64,000 nt of DNA. Source: Rhizobium sp. NXC24 (GTDB taxonomy: Bacteria > Pseudomonadota > Alphaproteobacteria > Rhizobiales > Rhizobiaceae). The stretch covers positions 806,001-870,000 of the forward strand of contig NZ_CP024314.1 of the NCBI RefSeq assembly GCF_002944315.1, given 5' to 3'. Under the pieces are notes generated by a model, which saw only the letters and a program-made list of their open reading frames with translations, was not told the origin of the DNA and did no database searches. Positions 52,129-60,901 of this stretch are shown here, in pieces. A program made the position numbers and the translations under genes. How positions within the stretch are numbered: the first letter of the stretch is position 1; each line of letters starts with the position of its first letter.

Positions 52129-53415
52129 CTAACCGATTGGTGATTGTCCAGCAGCTTCCGGATAGTCCTCGGCGAGGGCAGCGGAGGCGGCCGTGCGCTC
52201 GAGAATGCGGTCGTAGAGGGTGATCAGTGCGTCCCGCCAGGAGGCCGGTGTATGGGCAAGACCACTGGACCGGCGCATGCAGTTGACGCTCATCAGGCGG
52301 ATCAACATGTTATCGCCTGCAAGGCGGCGCATCGCGCCGGCAAGCGTTTCTACCTTGCCGCTTTGAAAGGTCAGTCCACAGCCGAGCTCGGCAATTTCGT
52401 CGCCGAGAAGCGCCGCGTCTGGAAGGATGACCGGAATACCGCTGGTCACCGCTTCCAGCGCGGCGAGCCCGAAAGGCTCCGGAACGCGCGAGGAAACGAC
52501 GAGTGCTCGGGCATTGCCGATGATGTCGCGCATCTCCTCCTTGGATTTCCAGCCGTGAATGACCACCTCCGGATAGTCGCGCTCCAGCAGCGCGCGGCCC
52601 GCGCCGTCGCCGATGATGTGGAGACTTATGCCGGCAAGCCGCGCCGCCATGGCGGCATCCTCGAATCCTTTTTCCGGTTCGAGCCGACCGACGAAAAAGA
52701 AATCGCGTTTCTTCCATGGCTGCATCGGCTGCTTCAGAAAGGGTTCGACCGGATTGCGGATGATCTCGATATTGTCTGTTTCGATACCGCTACGGTCGAA
52801 ATAGTCGCGCATGCGCTGGTGCACGATGACGATATTGGCCGGCGTTTGATGAGTGGGGTAAAAGTGCTCCCGCAGCACATGCCGCGCCGATCGCCAGACC
52901 TTCTCGTGATAACCGCGCTTGTCGCACTGCGTCGTCAGGCATTGCATCGACATCGGCGTGAGGCGGCACACATCGTTTTTTCGATAGTTCGCAAAGCCGC
53001 CGTTCGGGCAGGATAGGAAATAGTCATGGGCGTGCAGCACGACCCGCTCGCGCACCGGCCACAGCGCCCGAAAGATCGACGGCGAAAGGATCTTCGACCA
53101 GCCATGTACATGGTAGATCGTAGCTGGCGTGTCCTTTCGGGTGATGAGATCCTGCAGCGCAGTATAGGCGCTCTTGCTGTATAGTCCGCTGGCGAGGGCG
53201 TTCATCCGGCCTTGCTGGGTCAGTGGCAGGCCATCGAGATTGATGGTGTCCAACGCCGGCGGATTGTCGCCGGCGGTGTCGCCGGCGAAATAGGTGACTG
53301 GAATTCCAGCGTGTTGCAATAGATCGGCAGAAAGGATCGCCAGATTCGATGCTCCGCCAACTTTGACGGAGCGATCGTTGATGATGACGACCCGATCGGG
53401 ACGGGGTGGCCTCAC
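52129..53415 (-). CDS. GT4 glycosyltransferase
   Basis: A 428-residue retaining glycosyltransferase with GT-B fold. The N-terminal domain has VVIINDRSVKVGGASNLA and an ADLLQHAG helix. The C-terminal domain has FFVGRLEPEKGFEDA (about residues 225-239) and the VSSRVPEPFGLAALEAVTSGIPV motif (in parts: PEPFGLAALEA), with the EX7E-type glutamates. The longest frame begins with TTG at 53451 and would overlap the Wzc-like gene. A GTG at 53415, 5 nt after that gene's stop and 7 nt after GGAG, is preferred. It should add one sugar to the second repeat unit. Confidence 0.86.
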   Translation of the reverse strand: MRPPRPDRVVIINDRSVKVGGASNLAILSADLLQHAGIPVTYFAGDTAGDNPPALDTINLDGLPLTQQGRMNALASGLYSKSAYTALQDLITRKDTPATIYHVHGWSKILSPSIFRALWPVRERVVLHAHDYFLSCPNGGFANYRKNDVCRLTPMSMQCLTTQCDKRGYHEKVWRSARHVLREHFYPTHQTPANIVIVHQRMRDYFDRSGIETDNIEIIRNPVEPFLKQPMQPWKKRDFFFVGRLEPEKGFEDAAMAARLAGISLHIIGDGAGRALLERDYPEVVIHGWKSKEEMRDIIGNARALVVSSRVPEPFGLAALEAVTSGIPVILPDAALLGDEIAELGCGLTFQSGKVETLAGAMRRLAGDNMLIRLMSVNCMRRSSGLAHTPASWRDALITLYDRILERTAASAALAEDYPEAAGQSPIG

Positions 53416-53419
53416 GAGA

Positions 53420-56400
53420 TTACTCCAGCGCTTCGACGTTTTGCGGCGCAAGCCTGCCCTTCAGCAGATCGAGACAGGCCATCGCATTGCCCTTCAGCCG
53501 TCCCTTGCGGTCGACCCACGGCTCGGGCCGCCAGGCTTTGACGAGGTTGGCGGCTAGGTTGCGGCCGATCTGGATGGACGCGTGACGGACGCTCATGGTT
53601 CGCTTGCGCATGAGATAGACGGGATTGGCGATTTGCGAATAACCGAGCCGGACGCCGGCCGAGCGGCCGACCTTCGTGCCGAGATGCACGCCTTCCAACT
53701 GCTTGGCGCTGACCACTTGGCCGTAGCGGGCGACGATCCGGCTGAAATCGACATCCTCGAGCCAGCCATAGAAGGGCAGGTTCTCGTCGAAGCGCAGATT
53801 GCCGGCTTTGATGATCGTGGTGCGGACCGCCATGTTGCAACCATAGGCGTTGTAGACCGGCTGGAACTGGGCCGTCGGATCCGACCGCCGCCGGCTCTTC
53901 GATTCCACCATTCGCAGCCCGTCGCGAACGGAGATGCCGGGGCCGGTGATCCCGTCTGCAAGCACCGTGCCGGTGCACATGACGATGTCCGGATGGAATT
54001 GGAACAGCCGTTCCGTCTCCTCGAGGTAGTTCGGCGTCATCAGGAAATCATCATCGACGAAGAGGACGACGTCCGAATCGGGAATGTTGTCGAGGATCCG
54101 GTTGCGCTGGCGGCAGAGTCCCCGTTCGGAAATCAGCACGCGCACCGGAAAATCGAGATCGCGCAGGCAGCTCGGATCGATGTCCTCCGGCGAGGCGAGG
54201 CAGACGACCACTTCGTCCGGCTTGCGCGTCTGGCGCGCCATATGCGGAAGGATCGAGGACAGGATGTCCCGCCGGCCGGCACTGGCGATGCCGACGACCA
54301 GCTTGAGCGGGCGGCCAGCCGGACGGCCTTCGAGCCGCTTGGCGGAAAAGCGGGTTTCGCGCGGCTGCGGCTTGCGCCACCAGTGATGGCGCTCGGCATG
54401 CCGGCGCTTTTCGCTGCTGCGGTTGGCGATGATGCCGAGGATATTGATCGGCGTCGTACCAAAGCTTGCAAGCGCGTCGGACAGCCGCTCCACCGTCATC
54501 TTGTTGGTATGGCCGACAACGACGACGATGCCTTCGAGATAGGAGCAGATGACGCGTGTATCGGCGGAGTCTTCGAAGGCCGACATGTCGACGATGACCA
54601 CCTTGTAGCGCCGGCGCAGCAGATCGATTTCCGCCTTGAGCGCCGGCAGATGGCCATAGCGCTGGAATGCGGCAACGGATTTCTCCGTCTCGTCGACCGT
54701 GACGACGGGAATGCCGCTGCCATAGGGCTGCGACGACAGCCTGTCGATCTCCGGATCATGATCGATCGTTGCGATGGACAAGCCGTTTTCATGTGCGACT
54801 GAATAACGCCGCGGCACTTCGTTCATGCGCAGCAGATCCATGCCGAAATCCGCGCCCGATTCCATTGCCACGCCGCTGAGGCGGGCATTGAGGAAATCGG
54901 CGTCGACCAGCACCACGGATGTGCCCTCGTTCTGATAGAGCTGAGCGAGATTGGTCGCGATCGTCGTCTTGCCTTCGCCTGTGCCGACCGAAGTGATACC
55001 AATCACCATCGGCGCATTCGGCTGGAAGGCGGAGTCGACCGAATGTTTTACGCCACGCAAGGCTTCGGAAAATTGCGAGTAGGGTGTATCGAGCACGGAT
55101 CTCAGCGGTGACATGGTTCGTCGCCACGTCGAGCCACCGCCTACGATATGGCCGGGCACGAAGGACGGGCCGGCATAGACAGGCACATGGCCGAGCGAGG
55201 TGATGCCGAGTTCGCGCCGCAGCTTTTCGCTGGAGCTGACGCGCCGGTCCATGCCGTCACGCAGCAGCGCCATCCCAAGTCCCAAGGCAAGGCCGAGCAT
55301 GGCGGAGAAAGGAATGACGATCGAGGATTTCGGCCAGTTCTTCGTCAGCGGCACGGCGGCAGCCGTCACGATGCGGGCATTGCCGAGCGGGAAGGATTCC
55401 TTCTGCAGCGCGCCGATCAATTGCTGCAGGATGCTTTCATACATGCGGCGATAGGTCGTTGCGCGGCTCTCCATTTCGGAAAGTTCGACACGCGCCAGGT
55501 TCTTGTCGGTACCGGTTTCCGTCAGCGCGGCCAGCTCGTCGTTGAGCAGCTTCTCCCGGGTTTGGGCTACTTCCAGATTGGAGCGATAGACCGCTTGGAT
55601 GCGGGAAAACTCCCTCTGCATCTCGCTTTTCAGCCGATTGATCTCGTCCTGCGCAGCCGCGATTGCCGGGTTGCCGGCATCATACCGGCTGGTCAGGTTG
55701 TTGAGCTTGGTCGTTGCAGTGCTCAGATCTTCCTGCAGTTTCTGTATGCGCGGATTGTTGATCGTCTCGTCGACATCGCCCTCGACCTTCTCGCCGGCCA
55801 TAAGCCGGGTGAGCGTCGCAAGCTTGGCGGATTCTGCGGCCGTCTGTGCCCGGGCTGCCAGCGCCTGGCTACTGATTTCGGACAATTGCTGCTGATCGAG
55901 CGAGGAGGAGGCGCTGATTTCCATGATGCCGTTCTTGGCACGGAACTCTTCGACGCTCATTGCGGCCTCGCGGGCCTGCCGCCCGACCTCGATCAGCCGC
56001 GTCTCCAACCATTTCGCGCCGCTTTGTGCGGCGGAGGCGCGCTCGGTCAGCCCCGTGCGGATATAGGCGGCGGCGATCGCGTTCGCCGCCAGTGCCGCCT
56101 TACGCGGATCGGTGGAACTATAGCCGATTTCCAGAATGTAGGATTGGCCGACACGGTTGACCGAGACCCTGGAGAGAAACGAGGCCATAGTGCGGCGCAT
56201 CAGATCGTCTTGGGTCGGGACAGGCTTTACTTCTTCGTCGTGGCTGTGGGTGAAATAGGCGCTGATGCTATGCAGTTTGTCACGCAGGGCTCCCTGCCAC
56301 GACATGCCCCCGACGATCTCGGGGTCTTCACTGAGATTGAGCTTCTCGATCACCGCGCGGGCGATGGCCTCCGATTTGACGATCTCAACCTGGCTGGCGA

Positions 56401-56686
56401 TTTCCGCAGCCTCGATGATGACCGTGCCGCTGAAGGCGTCCTGGGACGCAATGCGGCCTTGTTCCGGATCCATCACCAGGCGGGTTGTAGCCTGATAGAT
56501 CGGCTGGGTGGTCATCACGTAGTATGAGCCGATGCCGAGCCCCATCGCGGTAAAGGTGATGAAGATCAGCACATGACGCTGCATGAACCGCCAAATATCG
56601 CGAAAGGAAATATATTCGCTTCCGTTTGATCGCTTGGCCTCGGATTGAGCTCCGGGTACGCTTTTACCAATCTCGTGAACTGCCAT
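53420..56686 (-). CDS. Fusion of Wzc/ExoP-like co-polymerase ATPase with GT2 glycosyltransferase
   Basis: A 1088-residue protein. Residues about 35-480 are a Wzz-type chain-length domain with two membrane helices (about 37-58 and 455-480) and a long coiled coil between. Residues about 545-760 are a tyrosine-kinase-like P-loop ATPase: Walker A GTGEGKTT with Lys573, VVLVDADF, and VVIVDMSAFED. The Tyr-rich tail usual in these kinases is missing. Instead, residues about 790-1088 form a family 2 glycosyltransferase (LKLVVGIASAGRRDI, FVDDDF near 878, YGWLEDVDFSR). Separate proteins normally do these jobs. The fusion would couple chain-length control or export with sugar addition. It overlaps nothing, but its stop is 5 nt before the GT4 GTG start. 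ExoP itself is not in the window. Confidence 0.88.
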   Translation of the reverse strand: MAVHEIGKSVPGAQSEAKRSNGSEYISFRDIWRFMQRHVLIFITFTAMGLGIGSYYVMTTQPIYQATTRLVMDPEQGRIASQDAFSGTVIIEAAEIASQVEIVKSEAIARAVIEKLNLSEDPEIVGGMSWQGALRDKLHSISAYFTHSHDEEVKPVPTQDDLMRRTMASFLSRVSVNRVGQSYILEIGYSSTDPRKAALAANAIAAAYIRTGLTERASAAQSGAKWLETRLIEVGRQAREAAMSVEEFRAKNGIMEISASSSLDQQQLSEISSQALAARAQTAAESAKLATLTRLMAGEKVEGDVDETINNPRIQKLQEDLSTATTKLNNLTSRYDAGNPAIAAAQDEINRLKSEMQREFSRIQAVYRSNLEVAQTREKLLNDELAALTETGTDKNLARVELSEMESRATTYRRMYESILQQLIGALQKESFPLGNARIVTAAAVPLTKNWPKSSIVIPFSAMLGLALGLGMALLRDGMDRRVSSSEKLRRELGITSLGHVPVYAGPSFVPGHIVGGGSTWRRTMSPLRSVLDTPYSQFSEALRGVKHSVDSAFQPNAPMVIGITSVGTGEGKTTIATNLAQLYQNEGTSVVLVDADFLNARLSGVAMESGADFGMDLLRMNEVPRRYSVAHENGLSIATIDHDPEIDRLSSQPYGSGIPVVTVDETEKSVAAFQRYGHLPALKAEIDLLRRRYKVVIVDMSAFEDSADTRVICSYLEGIVVVVGHTNKMTVERLSDALASFGTTPINILGIIANRSSEKRRHAERHHWWRKPQPRETRFSAKRLEGRPAGRPLKLVVGIASAGRRDILSSILPHMARQTRKPDEVVVCLASPEDIDPSCLRDLDFPVRVLISERGLCRQRNRILDNIPDSDVVLFVDDDFLMTPNYLEETERLFQFHPDIVMCTGTVLADGITGPGISVRDGLRMVESKSRRRSDPTAQFQPVYNAYGCNMAVRTTIIKAGNLRFDENLPFYGWLEDVDFSRIVARYGQVVSAKQLEGVHLGTKVGRSAGVRLGYSQIANPVYLMRKRTMSVRHASIQIGRNLAANLVKAWRPEPWVDRKGRLKGNAMACLDLLKGRLAPQNVEALE

Positions 56687-56719
56687 GATACTTCCGCCCG
56701 ACCTTGCTTTTGATGGTGG

Positions 56720-58057
56720 TTATTGGGATTGCGTGGGATCGATCGAGGACAGCACCGTGCCGTCCAGGCTGCCGGAAACGTTGTAGCGAACATCCAGCAC
56801 ATCGCCCGGCTGCACCTCCGTCGTTTCTTGCACCTCGGTTGTGGTGCCTGCATCGCCGCCGCGCGTGATCCAATATTCGAGCGGCTGGAGATCGATCGCC
56901 TTCATGCTCTGGGAGCGAGACAGCGAAGCGCCGGCGATCTGCAGCAGTTGCAGCGTCGTGTTGCGCTTCAGCTTGGTGTCTTCGATTTCGGTTTCGGTCG
57001 CCTGCAATTGCTGTCCGACCTCGGTCTTGCGCTGCCCTTTGAGGTTCAGCGCATCGCGTTGGGTCTCGCTGAGCTTTTGCTTGGCCTGCATCGAGGCGAC
57101 GACGAGATCGAGCTTGCCGCTCTGCATGTCAGCGACGACGCGTTCCAGGGAGGTCTTGCGCGAGGTGGTGAGGATCTTCGTGTCGACCAGCTTGGAAATG
57201 TCCTGCAATTCGTCCTGGGCGATCTTCACCTGCTCGTCCTGGGATGTCATTTTCTCGTCGAGAATGTCGATCTCGTTGCGCAGCAAGGTTTCGAGCTCGG
57301 CGGCAGCTTGAAGCTGTTGGCGCATCGCCTCGGCCCTGGCATTGAAGACATCGATTTCGCTGGTCATGATCTGCTTGATGGCCGAGCCTTCGGGCGCCGC
57401 CTTGATTTCCATCGGAAAATCGATGGTCGTCTGGTCATTCAGCTCAGCCATCAACCGGGCGCGCCGAGCGCCGAGCTGCTTCAATTGCAGCTCCATCCGG
57501 TTAATCTCGCCGGCATAGCTGATCTGCTGCGCATTGTTATATTCGCCGGTCGGACTGGTGCGGCGCTCGCGGCCGCCGGCCATAGCAACGGCCTGCTTGA
57601 CTGTCAGCCCCGGCCGGAATTCCAGCTCGCTCGGCTTCTCGACTGAACCGGTGACGTAGATCATCGGATATTTCACCACTTCGACGGACGCCGTCGGAGC
57701 GGTGGCAAGCCCGGTGATCTGCTTCAGCCGATCGCCGATTTCTGCGGAGACACCTACAGTGGTCTTATCGAGGACCGTCATCTCGCCGATCATCGGGATG
57801 GAGATCGTTCCGGATTGCGAAACGACATATTCGCCGTTCAGCGCCGTCCATTCCTTATATTCGCCGGTCGCGGCGACCCATTCGACGATCGCTACCTTCA
57901 TCCGCGTCTGAGGCTTGATGTGATAGACATCGTCCGATGCGGCACTCGCTTTGTCGATAAAGGCGGTTCCCGAAAGTGCCAGGGCGAGGAACAGGCCGAG
58001 GATGGTGCCCGGCGTCTTCCGGCGGGCTTGTGCGTGAAGAGCAGAAATTGTCAACAT
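56720..58057 (-). CDS. OPX outer-membrane polysaccharide export protein (ExoF-like)
   Basis: A 445-residue exported protein. A signal peptide (about residues 17-40, ending KASAAS) precedes the export domain: VYHIKPQTRMKVAIVEWV, YVVSQSGTISIPMIGEM and MIYVTGSVEKPSELEFRPGLTV (in parts). Residues about 190-380 are charged helical, likely coiled coil. It resembles ExoF in layout and is the second such protein in the window. It is the first gene of the minus-strand set that continues with the Wzc-GT2 fusion 33 nt later. It would carry the second polysaccharide through the periplasm and outer membrane. Confidence 0.9.
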   Translation of the reverse strand: MLTISALHAQARRKTPGTILGLFLALALSGTAFIDKASAASDDVYHIKPQTRMKVAIVEWVAATGEYKEWTALNGEYVVSQSGTISIPMIGEMTVLDKTTVGVSAEIGDRLKQITGLATAPTASVEVVKYPMIYVTGSVEKPSELEFRPGLTVKQAVAMAGGRERRTSPTGEYNNAQQISYAGEINRMELQLKQLGARRARLMAELNDQTTIDFPMEIKAAPEGSAIKQIMTSEIDVFNARAEAMRQQLQAAAELETLLRNEIDILDEKMTSQDEQVKIAQDELQDISKLVDTKILTTSRKTSLERVVADMQSGKLDLVVASMQAKQKLSETQRDALNLKGQRKTEVGQQLQATETEIEDTKLKRNTTLQLLQIAGASLSRSQSMKAIDLQPLEYWITRGGDAGTTTEVQETTEVQPGDVLDVRYNVSGSLDGTVLSSIDPTQSQ

Positions 58058-58375
58058 GAGGCGCGATCTCGTTTTCGTGTCGGTCGCGCCACCGCCAACC
58101 CTGCCGCAGCGCTATGGACTGAGATCATCCCTTGAACGCTTTTCGAGTAAATCCCCTGCCGTAGGGTTACGGCTAATCCCTTCTGAGGAAGGAATGGGTG
58201 GGGCTCAGCGTTCGGGTAACAGCGAATATAACATTGAGTTTAAACTGTTTTTGGCCGCCTAGACCTTTTGGTCATGACCTTCCACCATTTGGATGCGATG
58301 GAGGACCGATGTGGGTTCTGTCGCATTGCCCGCCGCCCGCACAATGATGTCTCGATCAACGGCGGAGGAAGAAGG
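58058..58375. promoter_or_regulatory. Divergent promoter region of the second export genes
   Basis: About 318 bp between the ExoF-like gene and a GT4 gene. It contains an AT-rich stretch at 58214-58250, a GCCGTA/TACGGC hairpin-capable repeat (58158-58173) and a 10-bp palindrome GGTCATGACC (58270-58279). No gene is supported; an in-frame extension of the GT4 gene to 58268 has no family character. Confidence 0.5.
58158..58173. promoter_or_regulatory. Inverted repeat in the divergent region
   Basis: GCCGTA and TACGGC are perfect 6-bp arms around GGGT, about 100 bp upstream of the ExoF-like start. It may be an operator or leader hairpin. Confidence 0.3.
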
Positions 58376-59605
58376 ATGCGGGTAGCCATCGTTCATTATT
58401 GGCTGGTGTCGATGCGGGGCGGCGAGAAAGTGGTCGAAGCGCTCTGCGACATGTATCCGGACGCCGATATCTTCACGCTCGTCTATGATGAGAGCCGCGT
58501 CTCCGAAAAGATCAGGAGACACAAGGTCACGACATCGTTCCTGCAGCGCATCCCCGGCGCCATCAAAGGCTATCAGTCACTGCTGCCACTGATGCCCTTC
58601 GCACTGGAGAGCTTCGATCTCAGCGGTTACGATCTGATCATCTCCAGCGAATCAGGCCCGGCAAAGGGCATTATCCCGCCGCCGCAAGCAACGCACGTCT
58701 GCTACTGCCACTCGCCGATGCGCTACCTCTGGGACCACTATCATTTCTATCGCTCCAATGCCGGCCTTGCCTCGCGGCTGATGTTGCCGGTGCTGGCGCC
58801 GCTGTTGCGGACCTGGGACGTCAACACCAGCTTGCGCGTCGATCGCTTCATCGCCAACTCCCACCATGTCAGCGCCCGCATCGGCAAATATTACCGTCGC
58901 CCAGCAACCGTGCTCTACCCGCCGGTCTCGGTGGACGATTTCATCCCGGCGGCGGCAACGGAGGACTTCTACCTCTGCGCCGGCCAGCTCATTCCCTACA
59001 AGCGGATCGACCTCGCTGTCCGGGCTTTTACCAAGATGAACCGCAATCTGGTCATCATCGGCGAGGGCAAGGAAATGGAGAAACTCAAACGTTTGGCCGG
59101 ACCGACCATTACCTTCCTCGGCCGTGCGCCGTTCTCGGTGCTGAAGGAGAAGTTGGCTCGCTGCCGCGCACTGATTTTCCCGGGCGAAGAGGATTTCGGC
59201 ATCGTTCCGGTCGAGGCCATGGCCAGCGGCCGTCCCGTCATCGCCTTTGGCAGCGGCGGCGCGCTGGAAACGGTCGTTCCAGGCCTCAGCGGTATATTGT
59301 TCGGGGAGCAATCCGTGGAAGCAGTGGTGGACGCGGTGCATGATTTCGAAGATCACGAGGATGCTTTCCGTCCGGACGTGCTGCGCGCGCATGCGGCTCA
59401 ATTCAGCCTTCGCAATTTCACGACAGGCATGCAGGCGATAATCGATGAGGAATTGCTGGCACGTAAACCGGTTCTGCCACGCAACGACCGGAGCACCGCT
59501 GCCATCCAACGCCTGTTCGAGGGACAGTTCCCAGCGCCGGCAGCGGAAACGCCGCAACGCGTCGCCACGACCGACCCGGTGACGGTGCACGCGCCGACTT
59601 TTTGA
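58376..59605 (+). CDS. GT4 glycosyltransferase
   Basis: A 409-residue GT-B glycosyltransferase. It opens MRVAIVHYWLVSMRGGEKVVEAL, a pattern common in GT4 enzymes of exopolysaccharide loci. THVCYCHSPMRYLWDHYH (about residues 104-121), FYLCAGQLIPYKRIDLAVRAF and FPGEEDFGIVPVEAMASGRPV (in parts: GEEDFGIVPVEA) complete the donor site. The ATG at 58376 has GGAGGAAGAAGG before it; a longer frame from 58268 is not family-like. It is divergent from the ExoF-like gene and probably contributes to the same repeat unit. Confidence 0.88.
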   Translation: MRVAIVHYWLVSMRGGEKVVEALCDMYPDADIFTLVYDESRVSEKIRRHKVTTSFLQRIPGAIKGYQSLLPLMPFALESFDLSGYDLIISSESGPAKGIIPPPQATHVCYCHSPMRYLWDHYHFYRSNAGLASRLMLPVLAPLLRTWDVNTSLRVDRFIANSHHVSARIGKYYRRPATVLYPPVSVDDFIPAAATEDFYLCAGQLIPYKRIDLAVRAFTKMNRNLVIIGEGKEMEKLKRLAGPTITFLGRAPFSVLKEKLARCRALIFPGEEDFGIVPVEAMASGRPVIAFGSGGALETVVPGLSGILFGEQSVEAVVDAVHDFEDHEDAFRPDVLRAHAAQFSLRNFTTGMQAIIDEELLARKPVLPRNDRSTAAIQRLFEGQFPAPAAETPQRVATTDPVTVHAPTF

Positions 59606-59674
59606 TTTATATTCGGCCACTGGAAGATGTCATTCGAAATGCATGACATTGTTCCTCAGCCGAGGGAGGCTGAA

Positions 59675-59956
59675 ATGGCATCGGATGTAATGGTCCAGAC
59701 TCAAATCGACGCTGAAATCAAAGAACGCGCAGCGGCCGTTCTCGAGACCATGGGATTAACGGTCTCGGATGCCATCCGCATCCTGCTGACCCGTACGGCG
59801 AATGAGGGCGCCCTGCCACTCGAACTCGTCAGCAACAGCGCTGTCCACGATGCATGGCTGCGCGCGAAAGTTCTGCAGGCGCTCGAGGATGCCAGACCCG
59901 ATGTCGATGATGCCGATGAGGAAAGGCATTTTTCCCCAGGGCGAAGGCACGCTTGA
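59675..59956 (+). CDS. Orphan RelB/DinJ-type antitoxin
   Basis: A 93-residue protein. The N-terminal half (VQTQIDAEIKERAAAVLETMGLTVSDAIRILLTR, in parts) is the ribbon-helix-helix plus helix layout of RelB/DinJ antitoxins. The C-terminal half is acidic (DARPDVDDADEE). A GAGGGAGG sequence lies just upstream. No RelE/YafQ-type toxin follows: the next frame is a PhnD-like binding protein. It may be a remnant of a pair, or regulate something else. Confidence 0.8.
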   Translation: MASDVMVQTQIDAEIKERAAAVLETMGLTVSDAIRILLTRTANEGALPLELVSNSAVHDAWLRAKVLQALEDARPDVDDADEERHFSPGRRHA

Positions 59957-60033
59957 CGTGCCCGACTATTGAAGGCGGACGCCTCGACGAAGCAAATGCA
60001 CTTTCCGGGATGCGCCAGCATTCGGAGCGGTGT

Positions 60034-60885
60034 ATGGGATCAGCAAGTCCTGCCGATCTCTTGAGATATCCCGTTATGCGCCTCAGCAACATTGCCATGT
60101 ATACCGGTCAGCCGCCGCTTGTTGCCGCGACGGACGCTCTCTGGGCCTATATCGGCGACCGGCTGCGAAAAGCGGGCGTGGCGGATGTCCCCGAGACATT
60201 GGAGAAGGGCATCACGCATGACGAGGCCTGGGTGCAGCCTGGGCTGCTGCTGGCGCAGACTTGCGGCTTTCCCTATGTCAAATACCTGCGAGGCAGGGTC
60301 CAGCTTGTGGCGACGCCGGTCTATGACCTGCCGGGTTGCGATGGCCCGTCGATGCGCAGCTTCATCATTGTTCGCAAGGACTCGGCAATAGAGGCGCTTG
60401 CCGATCTTCGCGGACTGACCGCCGCCATCAACGATCCCGGCAGCAATTCCGGCTCCAATCTCTTCCGTGCGGCCATCGCGCCGCTCGCTAAAGGCAGCAG
60501 CTTCTTCGGTCGCGTCATCGAAACCGGCGGGCATCTGCGCAGTATCGATGCCGTGACCGACGGCAGAGCTGATGTCGCAGCGATTGACTGCGTCACCTTC
60601 GGCAATGCCAACCGCTTTGATCCCCACCGTGTCGCCGGTGTCCGCATTCTGGCGGAAACGGTCAGCGGGCCGGGCTTGCCGTTCATCACCGGCATGGAAA
60701 CTTCGGCGGAAGAACTGACGCTGCTGCGCCAAATTCTCTCCGGCATCGCAAGCGAGCCCACGCTTGCGGATGTCCGCGATACCTTGTCGTTGCGGCGCTT
60801 TGAGGTGCTTGGCGATGCCGATTATGAGGCGTTGGCCGAGCTGGAGCGGCAGGCGATCACGTTGGGCTATCCCGTCATCGCCTGA
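60034..60885 (+). CDS. PhnD/TauA-type substrate-binding protein, no signal peptide
   Basis: A protein of 283 residues from the chosen start. The pattern ATDALWAYIGDRLRKAG, WVQPGLLLAQTCGFPY and IVRKDSAIEALADLRG resembles the phosphate/phosphonate-type binding-protein superfamily (PhnD-like). INDPGSNSGSNLFRAAI, DGRADVAAIDCVTF and LPFITG support the same call. No export signal is seen, so it may act in the cytoplasm. The longest frame starts at 59953, a GGAG 6 nt before 60034 supports this start, and 60076 (MRLSNIAMYTG) is also possible. It stands alone, convergent with the GH2 gene. No permease or ATPase is nearby. Confidence 0.7.
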   Translation: MGSASPADLLRYPVMRLSNIAMYTGQPPLVAATDALWAYIGDRLRKAGVADVPETLEKGITHDEAWVQPGLLLAQTCGFPYVKYLRGRVQLVATPVYDLPGCDGPSMRSFIIVRKDSAIEALADLRGLTAAINDPGSNSGSNLFRAAIAPLAKGSSFFGRVIETGGHLRSIDAVTDGRADVAAIDCVTFGNANRFDPHRVAGVRILAETVSGPGLPFITGMETSAEELTLLRQILSGIASEPTLADVRDTLSLRRFEVLGDADYEALAELERQAITLGYPVIA

Positions 60886-60901
60886 GCCTGCTTTTAGGTC
60901 G

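Noticed and set aside
55148..56527. 459-residue plus-strand frame opposite the Wzc-like gene
   Set aside because: Antisense to a clear Wzz/ATPase protein; composition typical of a shadow frame.
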